DNA of 6,653 nt from Bifidobacteriaceae bacterium (GTDB lineage: Bacteria; Actinomycetota; Actinomycetes; Actinomycetales; WQXJ01). Both the position numbers and the translations under genes were made by a program. Position 1 is the stretch's first letter. Every line of letters begins with the position of its first letter. Positions 1 to 5,811 of this stretch are shown here, piece after piece. Under the pieces are notes generated by a model. That model made no database searches. It worked only from the letters and a program-made list of their open reading frames with translations, and was not told the origin of the DNA. The stretch is from the NCBI GenBank assembly GCA_031268115.1, contig JAIRXV010000285.1, positions 1-6,653 on the forward strand, in the 5' to 3' direction.

Positions 1-315
1 CGCCGCAAGGAGAAGAGTTGTCCGGTTGGCGAATGCGAACGGCCACGGAATCCACCAGAGCAGTGGCGTGGCGCCAAGAGCCACCGATGCGTTGAGGGTG
101 AAGCGAGTGGAGAATCCCCTCGCGGTGGGCACCGCCATGATGAGCAGGGCCGCCAATCCCAACGCGGCCGCTCCACGCAGATCGAGCCACGACCGGGCCA
201 GCATCACGGCCGCTGCCATCGCGAGTCCGGCCCCAACGCTGCGGCCCCATAGAAGCGGCTCGCGGTGTCCTGCCTTCAGGTGCCGTCCCAGCGTCCGTCC
301 GTCTGAAACCATCAT
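1..315 (-). CDS. Polytopic membrane protein, N-terminal part (cut by window edge)
   Basis: This frame on the minus strand begins at a tandem ATG-ATG (315-310) and stays open to the window edge, giving 105 visible residues and no stop. After a basic, polar stretch of about 22 residues (GRTLGRHLKAGHREP) come three hydrophobic segments: about 27-45 (VGAGLAMAAAVMLA), 49-65 (AAALGLAALLIMAVP) and 74-96 (LNASVALGATPLLWWIPWPF). A basic loop with RGFSTRF lies between the last two. This is the pattern of a multi-pass inner-membrane protein with a cytoplasmic N-terminus. The family is not recognisable from the fragment. A polysaccharide-related transporter, polymerase or GT-C glycosyltransferase would fit the neighbours, but that is inference. 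The frame is also open upstream as far as a TGA near 517-519, so a GTG or TTG start further out is possible. The Shine-Dalgarno match before ATG-ATG is weak (GGGA, 3 nt away). Confidence 0.7.
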   Translation of the reverse strand, partial: MMVSDGRTLGRHLKAGHREPLLWGRSVGAGLAMAAAVMLARSWLDLRGAAALGLAALLIMAVPTARGFSTRFTLNASVALGATPLLWWIPWPFAFANRTTLLLAA

Positions 316-623
316 TCGTCCCGAATCTCTCGCCGTCCGTGGCCATTGCGCCGCACTCTCAATTCGCGAACTCGAGATTTCGCAGACGCCTCGATTCAAC
401 AGGGCTGGTGGCGACGCTCCCGTGCCAGCAGGGCGACGCGCGGAGATTGGTACCGGCACAAGGTGGCGCAACTCTACCGCCAGGCCGCTCCCCCTCGTCA
501 ATCGTCCCGCCGCGGATCACGCGCCTGCCTTCCGCTGACGAGCGGCGGCGTTTGTGCCTCCAAGGCCCGTAAGACTGTCGCTGCGGTTACCCCGGGCCCA
601 CCGGCGCCGTTGACATGCACCTC
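316..623. other. Intergenic gap, 308 bp
   Basis: This gap lies between the start of the left-edge membrane protein and the stop of the methyltransferase gene; both genes read leftwards. The only regulatory element I can propose is the promoter candidate at 471-501. Downstream of the methyltransferase TAA there is a GC-rich patch (590-606, with CCCGGGCCC) but no convincing stem followed by a T-run. Plus-strand frames here look like shadows with no protein-like composition. A minus-strand N-terminal extension of the leftmost gene remains possible. Confidence 0.5.
471..501 (-). promoter_or_regulatory. Candidate sigma-70-type promoter for the left-edge membrane gene
   Basis: Read on the minus strand, TTGACG (501-496) is followed after 19 bp by TAGAGT (476-471), which fits the actinobacterial TTGAC / TANNNT pattern with a spacer 1-2 bp longer than usual. 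It points at the left-edge membrane gene and would leave a leader of roughly 150 nt before ATG-ATG. A GTG lies 11 nt after the -10 box in the same open frame, so an almost leaderless longer protein is an alternative. Confidence 0.3.
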
Positions 624-2765
624 TTACCGCCGGAAGGGGTGAGCTAATCGGTGAATGGTCCTCGCCAAACGCCATGACCGTGAACTCTCCATCTCTTGGT
701 TCGCCCGCCGCTCCATCGCAAGGGAACGGCGGGCCGCACGAAGCTCGGCCTTCAGGTCGTTGACCTTGGAATCCAGGCGAAGCATGCGGCCCTTGACACG
801 CTCGGCCCTTGACCGCAGGGCCAATTCCTGCTGTTCCAGAATCCCCACGCGAATCCCATGCTCCCGTCCCGCCTCTGCCAGCGCCGAGCCAAGGACATCG
901 CGCTCATGTCGCAAGCCAGTGATCTTCCTGTTCAGATCATCGACTAGGCCATCCCTTTGGGCGAGAGCCGCTTCAAAGCGTGTGGCCGAATCCGCGGCCT
1001 CGCCCTCCTGGTCCCACAACGCGTGCCGGAGCGAACCGATGGTCTCCTGAAGATCTGGAAACGCCTCCGCCCGCGCGACGAGTTCGTCGCAATCCAAGCG
1101 AAGCCGCAGACTCCCGTTCACAACGTCCAACCCATCGCTCAGTTCGCCGACAGAACCGGTCACCGCGCGCTGGAATTCAAGCTCTCGAACCCACGCATCC
1201 TCGACGGCCGAACCGTCAAGCTCCATCATTCGCCATACCGCGAGCCTCGGGATGAGGTTGGTCAGCTTCAACGCTGACTCTTCCGCGGGGCGGGCAACCG
1301 GCGGCGAGGAGACCAGATCGTGTATCAAAGCCCGAACCACGAGGTGTCCTACTGTCAGCGGCTCGACCGAACGCCACTCCAGGTCGACAAACTGAGACCC
1401 ACCTTCAGTTACAATCAAATTCCGCGGCAGTGCATCCAACAGTCTCCCGCTGATCACCGTGTCACGTCTCGCAGCGGATACCTCAATCCCGACTTCGGCG
1501 CATACGGCCGAGAACCATCTTGTCATCCACTGGTCAACCTGCTCGACCGTCCAGCCACCGCGCCCGACAATCGCCGCCAAGGCATCCGTCCAAGGTGATC
1601 CTGGCACATAGGATTCCGGCTCCGGCGCCAACTCGGCCCAGGCCGCCCGCCGCGAAGCTCCACGCTGTCCTTCCAGATCCCGCCTCACTTCGATTCCGTC
1701 CCCTGTCGGAACGAATGTAGTACGTTTGCGTAAGTCCGCCCGCCGGTCGCCTAGGCCAAAATGCCATGCAAGAACATTGGAGTTAGAAAGTGGCTCAGCG
1801 CTGGCTCTGACAAGGAACGAGTTGGCGACGTCTCTTCCCAGCCGATTGCGGTAGATCACGTTCCAAGCGCGTTCGGTGTCAAACAGAGGGGCGCTGGGGC
1901 CGTTGGGATCCAGGTAGGCCGTGGGCGCGATCAAAGGCACCGGGTTGAAATGGTTGTCAGGACTCCAAGCCGCGTCGGCGACAACACAGGCGGGGAGCTT
2001 GTAATCTGGGAACGGATAATACCAGTCTTGGTGTGACAACCCGACCCGTTCAAAATAGCCCGAGAGCTCTTCACGGCCGAACGTGACAACACCATCGGCG
2101 GAATACAGATCTTCGATCCCCAGCATGCGGCGCCCAAGGTGATCCTCCCGGGAACCGGCAAAGTACTTCAGGCCGAGCTGATTCTCAATTGCAACAACGA
2201 GCTGGCCCCCGGGTGCGAGCAAGGCACATAAGTGGCGAAGCATCGCTAGGACCGGATCTTCTTCCTTAGAAGATACGTAGAGGCGCGAATACTCTAGAAC
2301 CCCAACCACTAATACCGTGTCGAATGCAGCTCCAGTGAAGTTATGTGCGACGTCGTTCACCACTTGCACGTTCGGCAAGTCTACGCACCGCTCAGCGCCA
2401 ATCCGAGCCCGCCGGGGCGAGCCCTCAAGCGACACCACTTCGACGCCGGCCTCCCCAAGCACCCGGGATAACGCCCCCATGCCAGAACCCACTTCTAGAA
2501 CTGTGCCCGTAACACCAGACAACAGGGGCGCGAGCAGGTTTCCTCGCTTGCCGCTCAGGTGATAAAGAGACGGCCAGTCCGTGATCGCCTCAGCCAGTTC
2601 CCTGGAATGAGCTGACCGATCGGTGGCCTCGGCAACCGCTCGGCCTATCCGGACTTCGACCTCATCGCCGTCATTATAGTCAAAACTCCCAACGCCCCCA
2701 TTAGATGCCGTCCAGAGATTAGCCGCCAGACCACTTCTCACGTAACCCACGGCCCCTAGATCCAC
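624..2765 (-). CDS. SAM-dependent methyltransferase with kinase-like module and C-terminal coiled coil
   Basis: The protein is 713 residues from the proposed GTG start. Residues 28-210 hold a class I SAM methyltransferase: FDYNDGDEVE lead-in, motif I VLEVGSGMGALSR (89-101), acidic end of strand 2 at E114, FDTVLVVGVLEYS (148-160), and the signature IENQLGLKYFAGSREDH (193-209). YYPFPDYKLP follows at 249-258. This signature is typical of methyltransferases in O-antigen and wall-polysaccharide loci. Residues about 295-490 contain LLDALPRNLIV and VDLEW. Their D444-x4-N449 and D461 have the spacing of a kinase catalytic loop and metal-binding Asp. Residues about 575-695 are a charged heptad-rich coiled coil, followed by SSRSWRL (694-700) and a basic tail ending HPFRR. 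No membrane segment is seen, so it is probably cytoplasmic. The likely role is O-methylation, perhaps capping, of a nascent glycan. An ATG at 2825 would add 20 residues but lacks a ribosome site. GTG 2765 has AAGGGAGG 5 nt upstream. Confidence 0.9.
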   Translation of the reverse strand: MDLGAVGYVRSGLAANLWTASNGGVGSFDYNDGDEVEVRIGRAVAEATDRSAHSRELAEAITDWPSLYHLSGKRGNLLAPLLSGVTGTVLEVGSGMGALSRVLGEAGVEVVSLEGSPRRARIGAERCVDLPNVQVVNDVAHNFTGAAFDTVLVVGVLEYSRLYVSSKEEDPVLAMLRHLCALLAPGGQLVVAIENQLGLKYFAGSREDHLGRRMLGIEDLYSADGVVTFGREELSGYFERVGLSHQDWYYPFPDYKLPACVVADAAWSPDNHFNPVPLIAPTAYLDPNGPSAPLFDTERAWNVIYRNRLGRDVANSFLVRASAEPLSNSNVLAWHFGLGDRRADLRKRTTFVPTGDGIEVRRDLEGQRGASRRAAWAELAPEPESYVPGSPWTDALAAIVGRGGWTVEQVDQWMTRWFSAVCAEVGIEVSAARRDTVISGRLLDALPRNLIVTEGGSQFVDLEWRSVEPLTVGHLVVRALIHDLVSSPPVARPAEESALKLTNLIPRLAVWRMMELDGSAVEDAWVRELEFQRAVTGSVGELSDGLDVVNGSLRLRLDCDELVARAEAFPDLQETIGSLRHALWDQEGEAADSATRFEAALAQRDGLVDDLNRKITGLRHERDVLGSALAEAGREHGIRVGILEQQELALRSRAERVKGRMLRLDSKVNDLKAELRAARRSLAMERRANQEMESSRSWRLARTIHRLAHPFRR

Positions 2766-2770
2766 TTCGG

Positions 2771-2788
2771 CCTCCCTTCTCCGGGAGG
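2771..2788 (-). promoter_or_regulatory. Shine-Dalgarno inside a hairpin, upstream of the methyltransferase GTG
   Basis: On the minus strand the leader reads CCTCCC-GGAGAA-GGGAGG, a perfect 6-bp all-GC stem with a 6-nt loop. The 3' arm (2776-2771) is part of AAGGGAGG, a strong Shine-Dalgarno located 5 nt before GTG 2765. Pairing would therefore hide the ribosome site. The strong SD decides the start in favour of GTG 2765 over ATG 2825. Whether the hairpin regulates anything is inference. Confidence 0.5.
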
Positions 2789-3015
2789 ACACAACGCCCC
2801 CCCAGACTCGTCCTAGATTCCCCATCGGCGGCTCGCGCGGAACTCGTTGACTGACCGCGTCGCGCGTATACCGCTCCTCAGTACTGTACCGCAGCGCAAC
2901 GTCTCAAACCGCTCCCAATGCCCGGCCAGTCAAGTCAAACCCAGCGATCCCACCCCCAGCCGTCCCAGGCACGGGCCCGGCGCGGTCCTCGCGAACCATC
3001 ACCTGACGGCCCATC

Positions 3016-3030
3016 GTCACCATCGGTGAC
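3016..3030. repeat. Inverted repeat upstream of ubiA (possible operator)
   Basis: GTCACC-ATC-GGTGAC is a perfect 6-bp inverted repeat with a 3-bp centre, lying 48-62 bp before the ubiA start. Its right arm is part of ATCGGTGAC (3022-3030), which recurs as a 9-bp direct repeat at 3074-3082 over the start codon. The 52-bp offset is close to five helical turns. This could be a regulator site or chance. Confidence 0.3.
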
Positions 3031-3065
3031 AACCGCCTCCGCAACCCATCCTCCACAATCGACGC

Positions 3066-3071
3066 TAGACT
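3066..3071 (+). promoter_or_regulatory. Candidate -10 box for a leaderless ubiA transcript
   Basis: TAGACT matches the actinobacterial TANNNT -10 pattern and ends 6 nt before GTG 3078. Transcription would then begin at, or within a base of, the start codon. This fits the lack of any purine-rich ribosome site before the GTG. The TAG is also the in-frame stop that limits the reading frame upstream. No good -35 is present 16-18 bp upstream. Confidence 0.4.
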
Positions 3072-3077
3072 CAATCG

Positions 3078-3980
3078 GTGACCAATCCCGAGCCGTCTTC
3101 GCGGATCTCTCGCCTGCCCCCGTGGCTCCGCGCTATTCGCCCGACCCAGTGGACAAAGAACATACTCGTGGCCGCAGCGCCCATCACGTCTCTCCAGATC
3201 TTCCACGCCGAGACTTGGGGGCCCTTGGCCTGCGCTCTATTCTCATTTCTTTTCGTAAGTTTCTCGATATACCTCTTGAATGACATCGTCGATGTCGAGT
3301 CGGATCGCCTCCACCCCACAAAGCGATTTCGCCCTATTGCTGCCCGACAGCTGCCTCTCGGGGCGGCCTGGACCATGGCGGTCGCGTTTGCCATGGCTTC
3401 CCTCTTCATCGCGGGAATCGCATCTCTGCGTTTGCTCTGTCTTATCGCACTATACCTGGTCTTGCAGTTATCGTACAGCCTGTACCTCAAGAAGATACCG
3501 ATACTCGACATCGCGTTGGTGGCATCTGGGTTTCTACTTAGAGCCGTGGCAGGGGGAGTGGCCTGCGATATCGCGTTGAGTCAATGGTTTCTCCTTGTTA
3601 CCTCTTTTGGGTCGCTGTTCGTGGTCGCGGGTAAGCGGTATTCTGAACTCAAACAAGTCGGAACCGATGGCGCCACTCGCATCTCATTGCGAGGATACAC
3701 CCCCTCGTTCCTGCACAGCGTGTCCACAATGTCCATGGCAATCGTGATCGTCTGCTACGGTCTCTGGGCGTTCCGCGAGGGGCAACCCCAAGTCTCGTAC
3801 ATAGACTGGGATGTGATTTCGGTTGCACCGCTCACGCTAGCACTGCTGCGCTACTCTCAGCTCATCGACCAGGGCCTCGCAGGCGAACCCGAGTCCGTCC
3901 TTCTACATGATCGGCTATTCCAGCTGCTAACCCTCTCCTGGCTCGTCTCCGCAGCCGTAAGCGTCCTCTCCGCTCGCTGA
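3078..3980 (+). CDS. ubiA: Decaprenyl-phosphate phosphoribosyltransferase (UbiA family)
   Basis: This 300-residue polytopic membrane enzyme is predicted to move 5-phosphoribose from PRPP onto decaprenyl phosphate. The product is the first lipid-linked intermediate toward decaprenyl-phosphoryl-arabinose (mycobacterial Rv3806c reaction). The first metal/diphosphate motif is N68-D69-x2-D72-x3-D76 in NDIVDVESDRLHPTKRFRPIA, where HPTKRFRPIA is characteristic of this subfamily. The second is YSLYLKKIPILD (133-144). Also typical are the N-terminal LRAIRPTQWTKN (17-28), GKRYSEL (185-191) and the C-terminal GEPESVLLHDR (269-279). About eight to nine hydrophobic segments and a total of 300 residues match the family. 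The start is GTG: TAG at 3066-3068 blocks extension and no ribosome site is visible. It is divergent from the methyltransferase and convergent with the GT-C-like gene. Ordinary UbiA prenyltransferases of quinone synthesis are less likely given the motif wording and context. Confidence 0.93.
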   Translation: MTNPEPSSRISRLPPWLRAIRPTQWTKNILVAAAPITSLQIFHAETWGPLACALFSFLFVSFSIYLLNDIVDVESDRLHPTKRFRPIAARQLPLGAAWTMAVAFAMASLFIAGIASLRLLCLIALYLVLQLSYSLYLKKIPILDIALVASGFLLRAVAGGVACDIALSQWFLLVTSFGSLFVVAGKRYSELKQVGTDGATRISLRGYTPSFLHSVSTMSMAIVIVCYGLWAFREGQPQVSYIDWDVISVAPLTLALLRYSQLIDQGLAGEPESVLLHDRLFQLLTLSWLVSAAVSVLSAR

Positions 3981-4003
3981 GTTCCCGCTTCCCTTCACGC
4001 CTA

Positions 4004-5728
4004 CTACCTTGACGAGGTACAGGCCCCAATTTCCCCTTCGGCTCCGAGGGCGCTATCGCGCCCACCTAGCCGATAGAGGACCATGTCCACTTGCCCGTCC
4101 GCCCGGGCGAACTCGGCCTCCAGGCAGATCCTATTCTCTAGAAGCCTCGCCGCACCCAGTACCGCGTCCTTCATCTCAGGAAACGGTCCGTTCAGATACA
4201 ACGGAACTAGCATCTCGCCTCCCCTCGCCTGGACCGCCTCCGCGATAAGCGCGGGCCTCTCCTCGGCGCTCACTTCCATCAGCCGCACCATGGTCTCATC
4301 GTTCGCGCGGAAATTGCCTTTAGTTACAAAGAATAGCTGGGTCGAAGTACCCCACTGCACTTCGAGAAGCTCATCCGGACTAACCCCATTGCTCACCACG
4401 TAGTCCAGGAACCCAAAGACGGCACTGCTGAACTGACTGAAGCCCCCCTCCCGCAGTATCGCGTCAACGCTCGCCCGGGAGTAGAGCGCTCCGCCGGTCA
4501 CCAAGACTCCAGCCAACAACCCGGCGGTCAGCTTTCGTCGCAACACCGGAACCCTCCCACCAAAGGCCCTGAGCGCCATGACAAACGTGCACACCACTGC
4601 CGCTTCGCCTAATCCCGTCAGCATGCCGTAGTGGCCTGCCCTGGTCGTGTCCGGGCTCAACAGGACCGCAGCGCAACCGATCACGGTAGCTAGGCCGGGA
4701 AGAAATAGCCAACGATATTTCGACCAACTCTTGTCGCGCAGTACAACAACCAAGACCGCAGCGTGAACGGCGCCTACCACAATGCACAACCCTACGACCG
4801 CTGGCGCTGCAGCGTTTAGTATCTCGTACAGCCTCGCCAGCTTCCTCCCCAGTTCGCCGAATGCGTCCCTGGTAACAGGCAATCCGTCGACGACTCCTAT
4901 CTCATCGCCCTTTCCCGGAATCAGATGCACCAGAAGGTGGCGCACTGACGGGAAGCCCTCAGTCACGTTATAGTACACGTAGTTGAACATGCCAATTGCT
5001 GCGCCGCTCAGGATGACAAGTGGGTTCCAGCCGCGGAAAAGAGTGGTTCCCGCCCGTTTTGGCGCTACAATTATGAACGCCACTCCTAACCCGAATACCG
5101 ACCACGCTATATAGAGAGTGAAGTTCATCGCCAGGCCCGTCAAGAAGGCCGCGCCGAAGAGCAGCTTGAGCGAGTTCTTGCGCAGGTAGGCCGCGAAGAG
5201 GCGCCCCGCGCAAAGCAATGGTACAAAGTGCAACACAGTCACGAACCCGTACGCGATTTCCGGGTAGATCAAAGGAGAAGTCAACGCAAGAAGCGGCACC
5301 ACCACGGCCGGCCAGTACCATAGCCGCCGAAACAGGAGGAACCCCGTTGCGGCACCTAGGAACGTGTAGATCGCATACAACGCCCTTAGCCCAACAACCC
5401 AGTCCTGGAAGAGTCCAAGCGGGAGATACAGCGGAATCATGGCGGTGGATATATACGTCTTGTAAGTTAGCGGGATCGTGAACCCGAACACCGAGACGGA
5501 CGAATTCTCCTGCCCCAGGCTTTCAATTTCAGGCCGCAAGAGTGGTATCACGTTATTCGTGCGCTGGACTTCGTCGTAGGATAGCCCGAACCCACTATTG
5601 CCGTGGAACAAGAACCAAGTCATGGCAGCAAATCCCAGGATCGGGAGTGCAACGCGCGCGGTTTCAACTAAAACGGTTCTCCTGGTACGGACCGAGCCGT
5701 TCTGCACGGGCCCACCGACTTCTGCCAT
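4004..5728 (-). CDS. GT-C-like polytopic membrane glycosyltransferase candidate
   Basis: The protein has 574 residues. After a basic cytoplasmic N-terminus and TM1 (about 26-42, VALPILGFAAMTWFLF) comes LSYDEVQR with D52-E53. This is the first-loop acidic pair expected of GT-C enzymes, which use polyprenyl-phosphate sugars at the outer membrane face. Roughly ten to eleven more hydrophobic segments follow up to about 417, among them 96-107, 111-134, 139-155, 160-181, 205-222, 307-330, 339-358 and 400-416. FGFTIPLTYKTYIS (81-94) precedes a pattern of P...LG...VGLRALY (103-118), also typical of this fold. Residues about 420-574 form a soluble C-terminal domain with no motif I recognise. The ATG is backed by GGAGAGG 8 nt upstream. 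The stop lies 23 bp from the end of convergent ubiA. The donor may be the pentose lipid whose synthesis UbiA starts; this is inference. A non-catalytic membrane protein of the same fold is the main alternative. Confidence 0.85.
   Translation of the reverse strand: MAEVGGPVQNGSVRTRRTVLVETARVALPILGFAAMTWFLFHGNSGFGLSYDEVQRTNNVIPLLRPEIESLGQENSSVSVFGFTIPLTYKTYISTAMIPLYLPLGLFQDWVVGLRALYAIYTFLGAATGFLLFRRLWYWPAVVVPLLALTSPLIYPEIAYGFVTVLHFVPLLCAGRLFAAYLRKNSLKLLFGAAFLTGLAMNFTLYIAWSVFGLGVAFIIVAPKRAGTTLFRGWNPLVILSGAAIGMFNYVYYNVTEGFPSVRHLLVHLIPGKGDEIGVVDGLPVTRDAFGELGRKLARLYEILNAAAPAVVGLCIVVGAVHAAVLVVVLRDKSWSKYRWLFLPGLATVIGCAAVLLSPDTTRAGHYGMLTGLGEAAVVCTFVMALRAFGGRVPVLRRKLTAGLLAGVLVTGGALYSRASVDAILREGGFSQFSSAVFGFLDYVVSNGVSPDELLEVQWGTSTQLFFVTKGNFRANDETMVRLMEVSAEERPALIAEAVQARGGEMLVPLYLNGPFPEMKDAVLGAARLLENRICLEAEFARADGQVDMVLYRLGGRDSALGAEGEIGACTSSR
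4038..4073 (+). terminator. Strong imperfect hairpin at the ubiA / GT-C convergent junction
   Basis: TCGGCT (4038-4043) pairs with AGCCGA (4068-4073). Inside, GGGCGC (4048-4053) pairs with GCGCCC (4058-4063) around a TATC loop, with a 4x4 internal bulge between the stems. It starts 57 nt after the ubiA stop and lies inside the last codons of the opposing gene. There is no T-run on the plus strand, so as a terminator it would be of the U-less kind proposed for actinobacteria. Since it is also coding sequence, function is uncertain. Confidence 0.3.
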
Positions 5729-5736
5729 GCGTTATT

Positions 5737-5743
5737 CCTCTCC
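5737..5743 (-). promoter_or_regulatory. Ribosome binding site of the leftward GT-C gene
   Basis: On the minus strand GGAGAGG lies 8 nt before ATG 5728, a good Shine-Dalgarno at normal spacing. It supports this start and contrasts with the rightward neighbours, whose GTG starts have none. Confidence 0.65.
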
Positions 5744-5749
5744 ACGCGA

Positions 5750-5772
5750 TGCTCGGCGTCCCGGTCCGAGCA
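5750..5772. repeat. Inverted repeat between the two divergent GT-C genes
   Basis: TGCTCGG (5750-5756) and CCGAGCA (5766-5772) form a perfect 7-bp inverted repeat with a 9-bp centre. It sits in the 83-bp gap between the divergent starts, 22 bp above the leftward ATG and 26 bp left of the -10 candidate of the rightward gene. It could be an operator for both genes, or a leader hairpin on the leftward mRNA. Confidence 0.35.
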
Positions 5773-5784
5773 CATCCGGGTAGA

Positions 5785-5790
5785 ACGCTA
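5785..5790 (-). promoter_or_regulatory. Weak -10 candidate for the leftward GT-C gene
   Basis: On the minus strand TAGCGT fits TANNNT and lies 56 nt upstream of ATG 5728, which would place the inverted repeat 5750-5772 in the transcribed leader. No -35 resembling TTGAC is seen at the right distance, so this is a weak call. Confidence 0.2.
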
Positions 5791-5797
5791 CACCTGA

Positions 5798-5803
5798 TAG
5801 GCT
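5798..5803 (+). promoter_or_regulatory. Candidate -10 box for a leaderless rightward GT-C transcript
   Basis: TAGGCT fits TANNNT and ends 8 nt before GTG 5812, so transcription would start at or next to that codon. The same layout occurs before ubiA (TAGACT, 6 nt, GTG). No clear -35 is present. If translation starts instead at ATG 5848 or 5896, this box would still give a short leader. Confidence 0.35.
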
Positions 5804-5811
5804 CGCGCACC

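Larger units (their letters stand above)
2766..3077. other. Divergent intergenic region between methyltransferase and ubiA
   Basis: The 312-bp gap between two divergent starts must carry promoters for both genes. From the left it holds the SD hairpin (2771-2788), the small near-palindrome GTAC-T-GTAC (2881-2889), a 6-bp inverted repeat (3016-3030) and a -10-like TAGACT just before the ubiA GTG. I found no clear -35/-10 pair for the leftward gene. TTGACT at 2847-2852 on the plus strand is not followed by a well-spaced -10. No plausible small gene was seen. Confidence 0.5.

Noticed and set aside
26..538. 170-residue plus-strand open frame at the left end
   Set aside because: It lies antisense to the membrane-protein frame, is rich in R, A, P and S without hydrophobic pattern or motif, and has no ribosome site. 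It is a shadow of high-GC coding sequence.
590..612. GC-rich patch after the methyltransferase stop as an intrinsic terminator
   Set aside because: Only 4-bp self-complementary pieces (CCGG, GGCGCC) are present, with no longer stem and no T-run on the minus strand.
610..638. Perfect TTGACA on the plus strand at 610-615 as a promoter
   Set aside because: No TANNNT box occurs at 16-19 bp (the positions read GAAGGG or AAGGGG), and it would transcribe antisense into the methyltransferase gene.
2847..2872. TTGACT ... TATACC plus-strand promoter pair for ubiA
   Set aside because: The spacer is only 14 bp and the site is over 200 bp from the start, while a better -10 candidate lies directly before the GTG.
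2881..2889. GTAC-T-GTAC near-palindrome as an operator
   Set aside because: Each arm is only 4 bp and the arms are self-complementary, so chance occurrence is likely.
3071..3511. 146-residue minus-strand frame opposite ubiA
   Set aside because: It overlaps the strongly supported ubiA coding frame on the other strand and has no recognisable motif or start signal.
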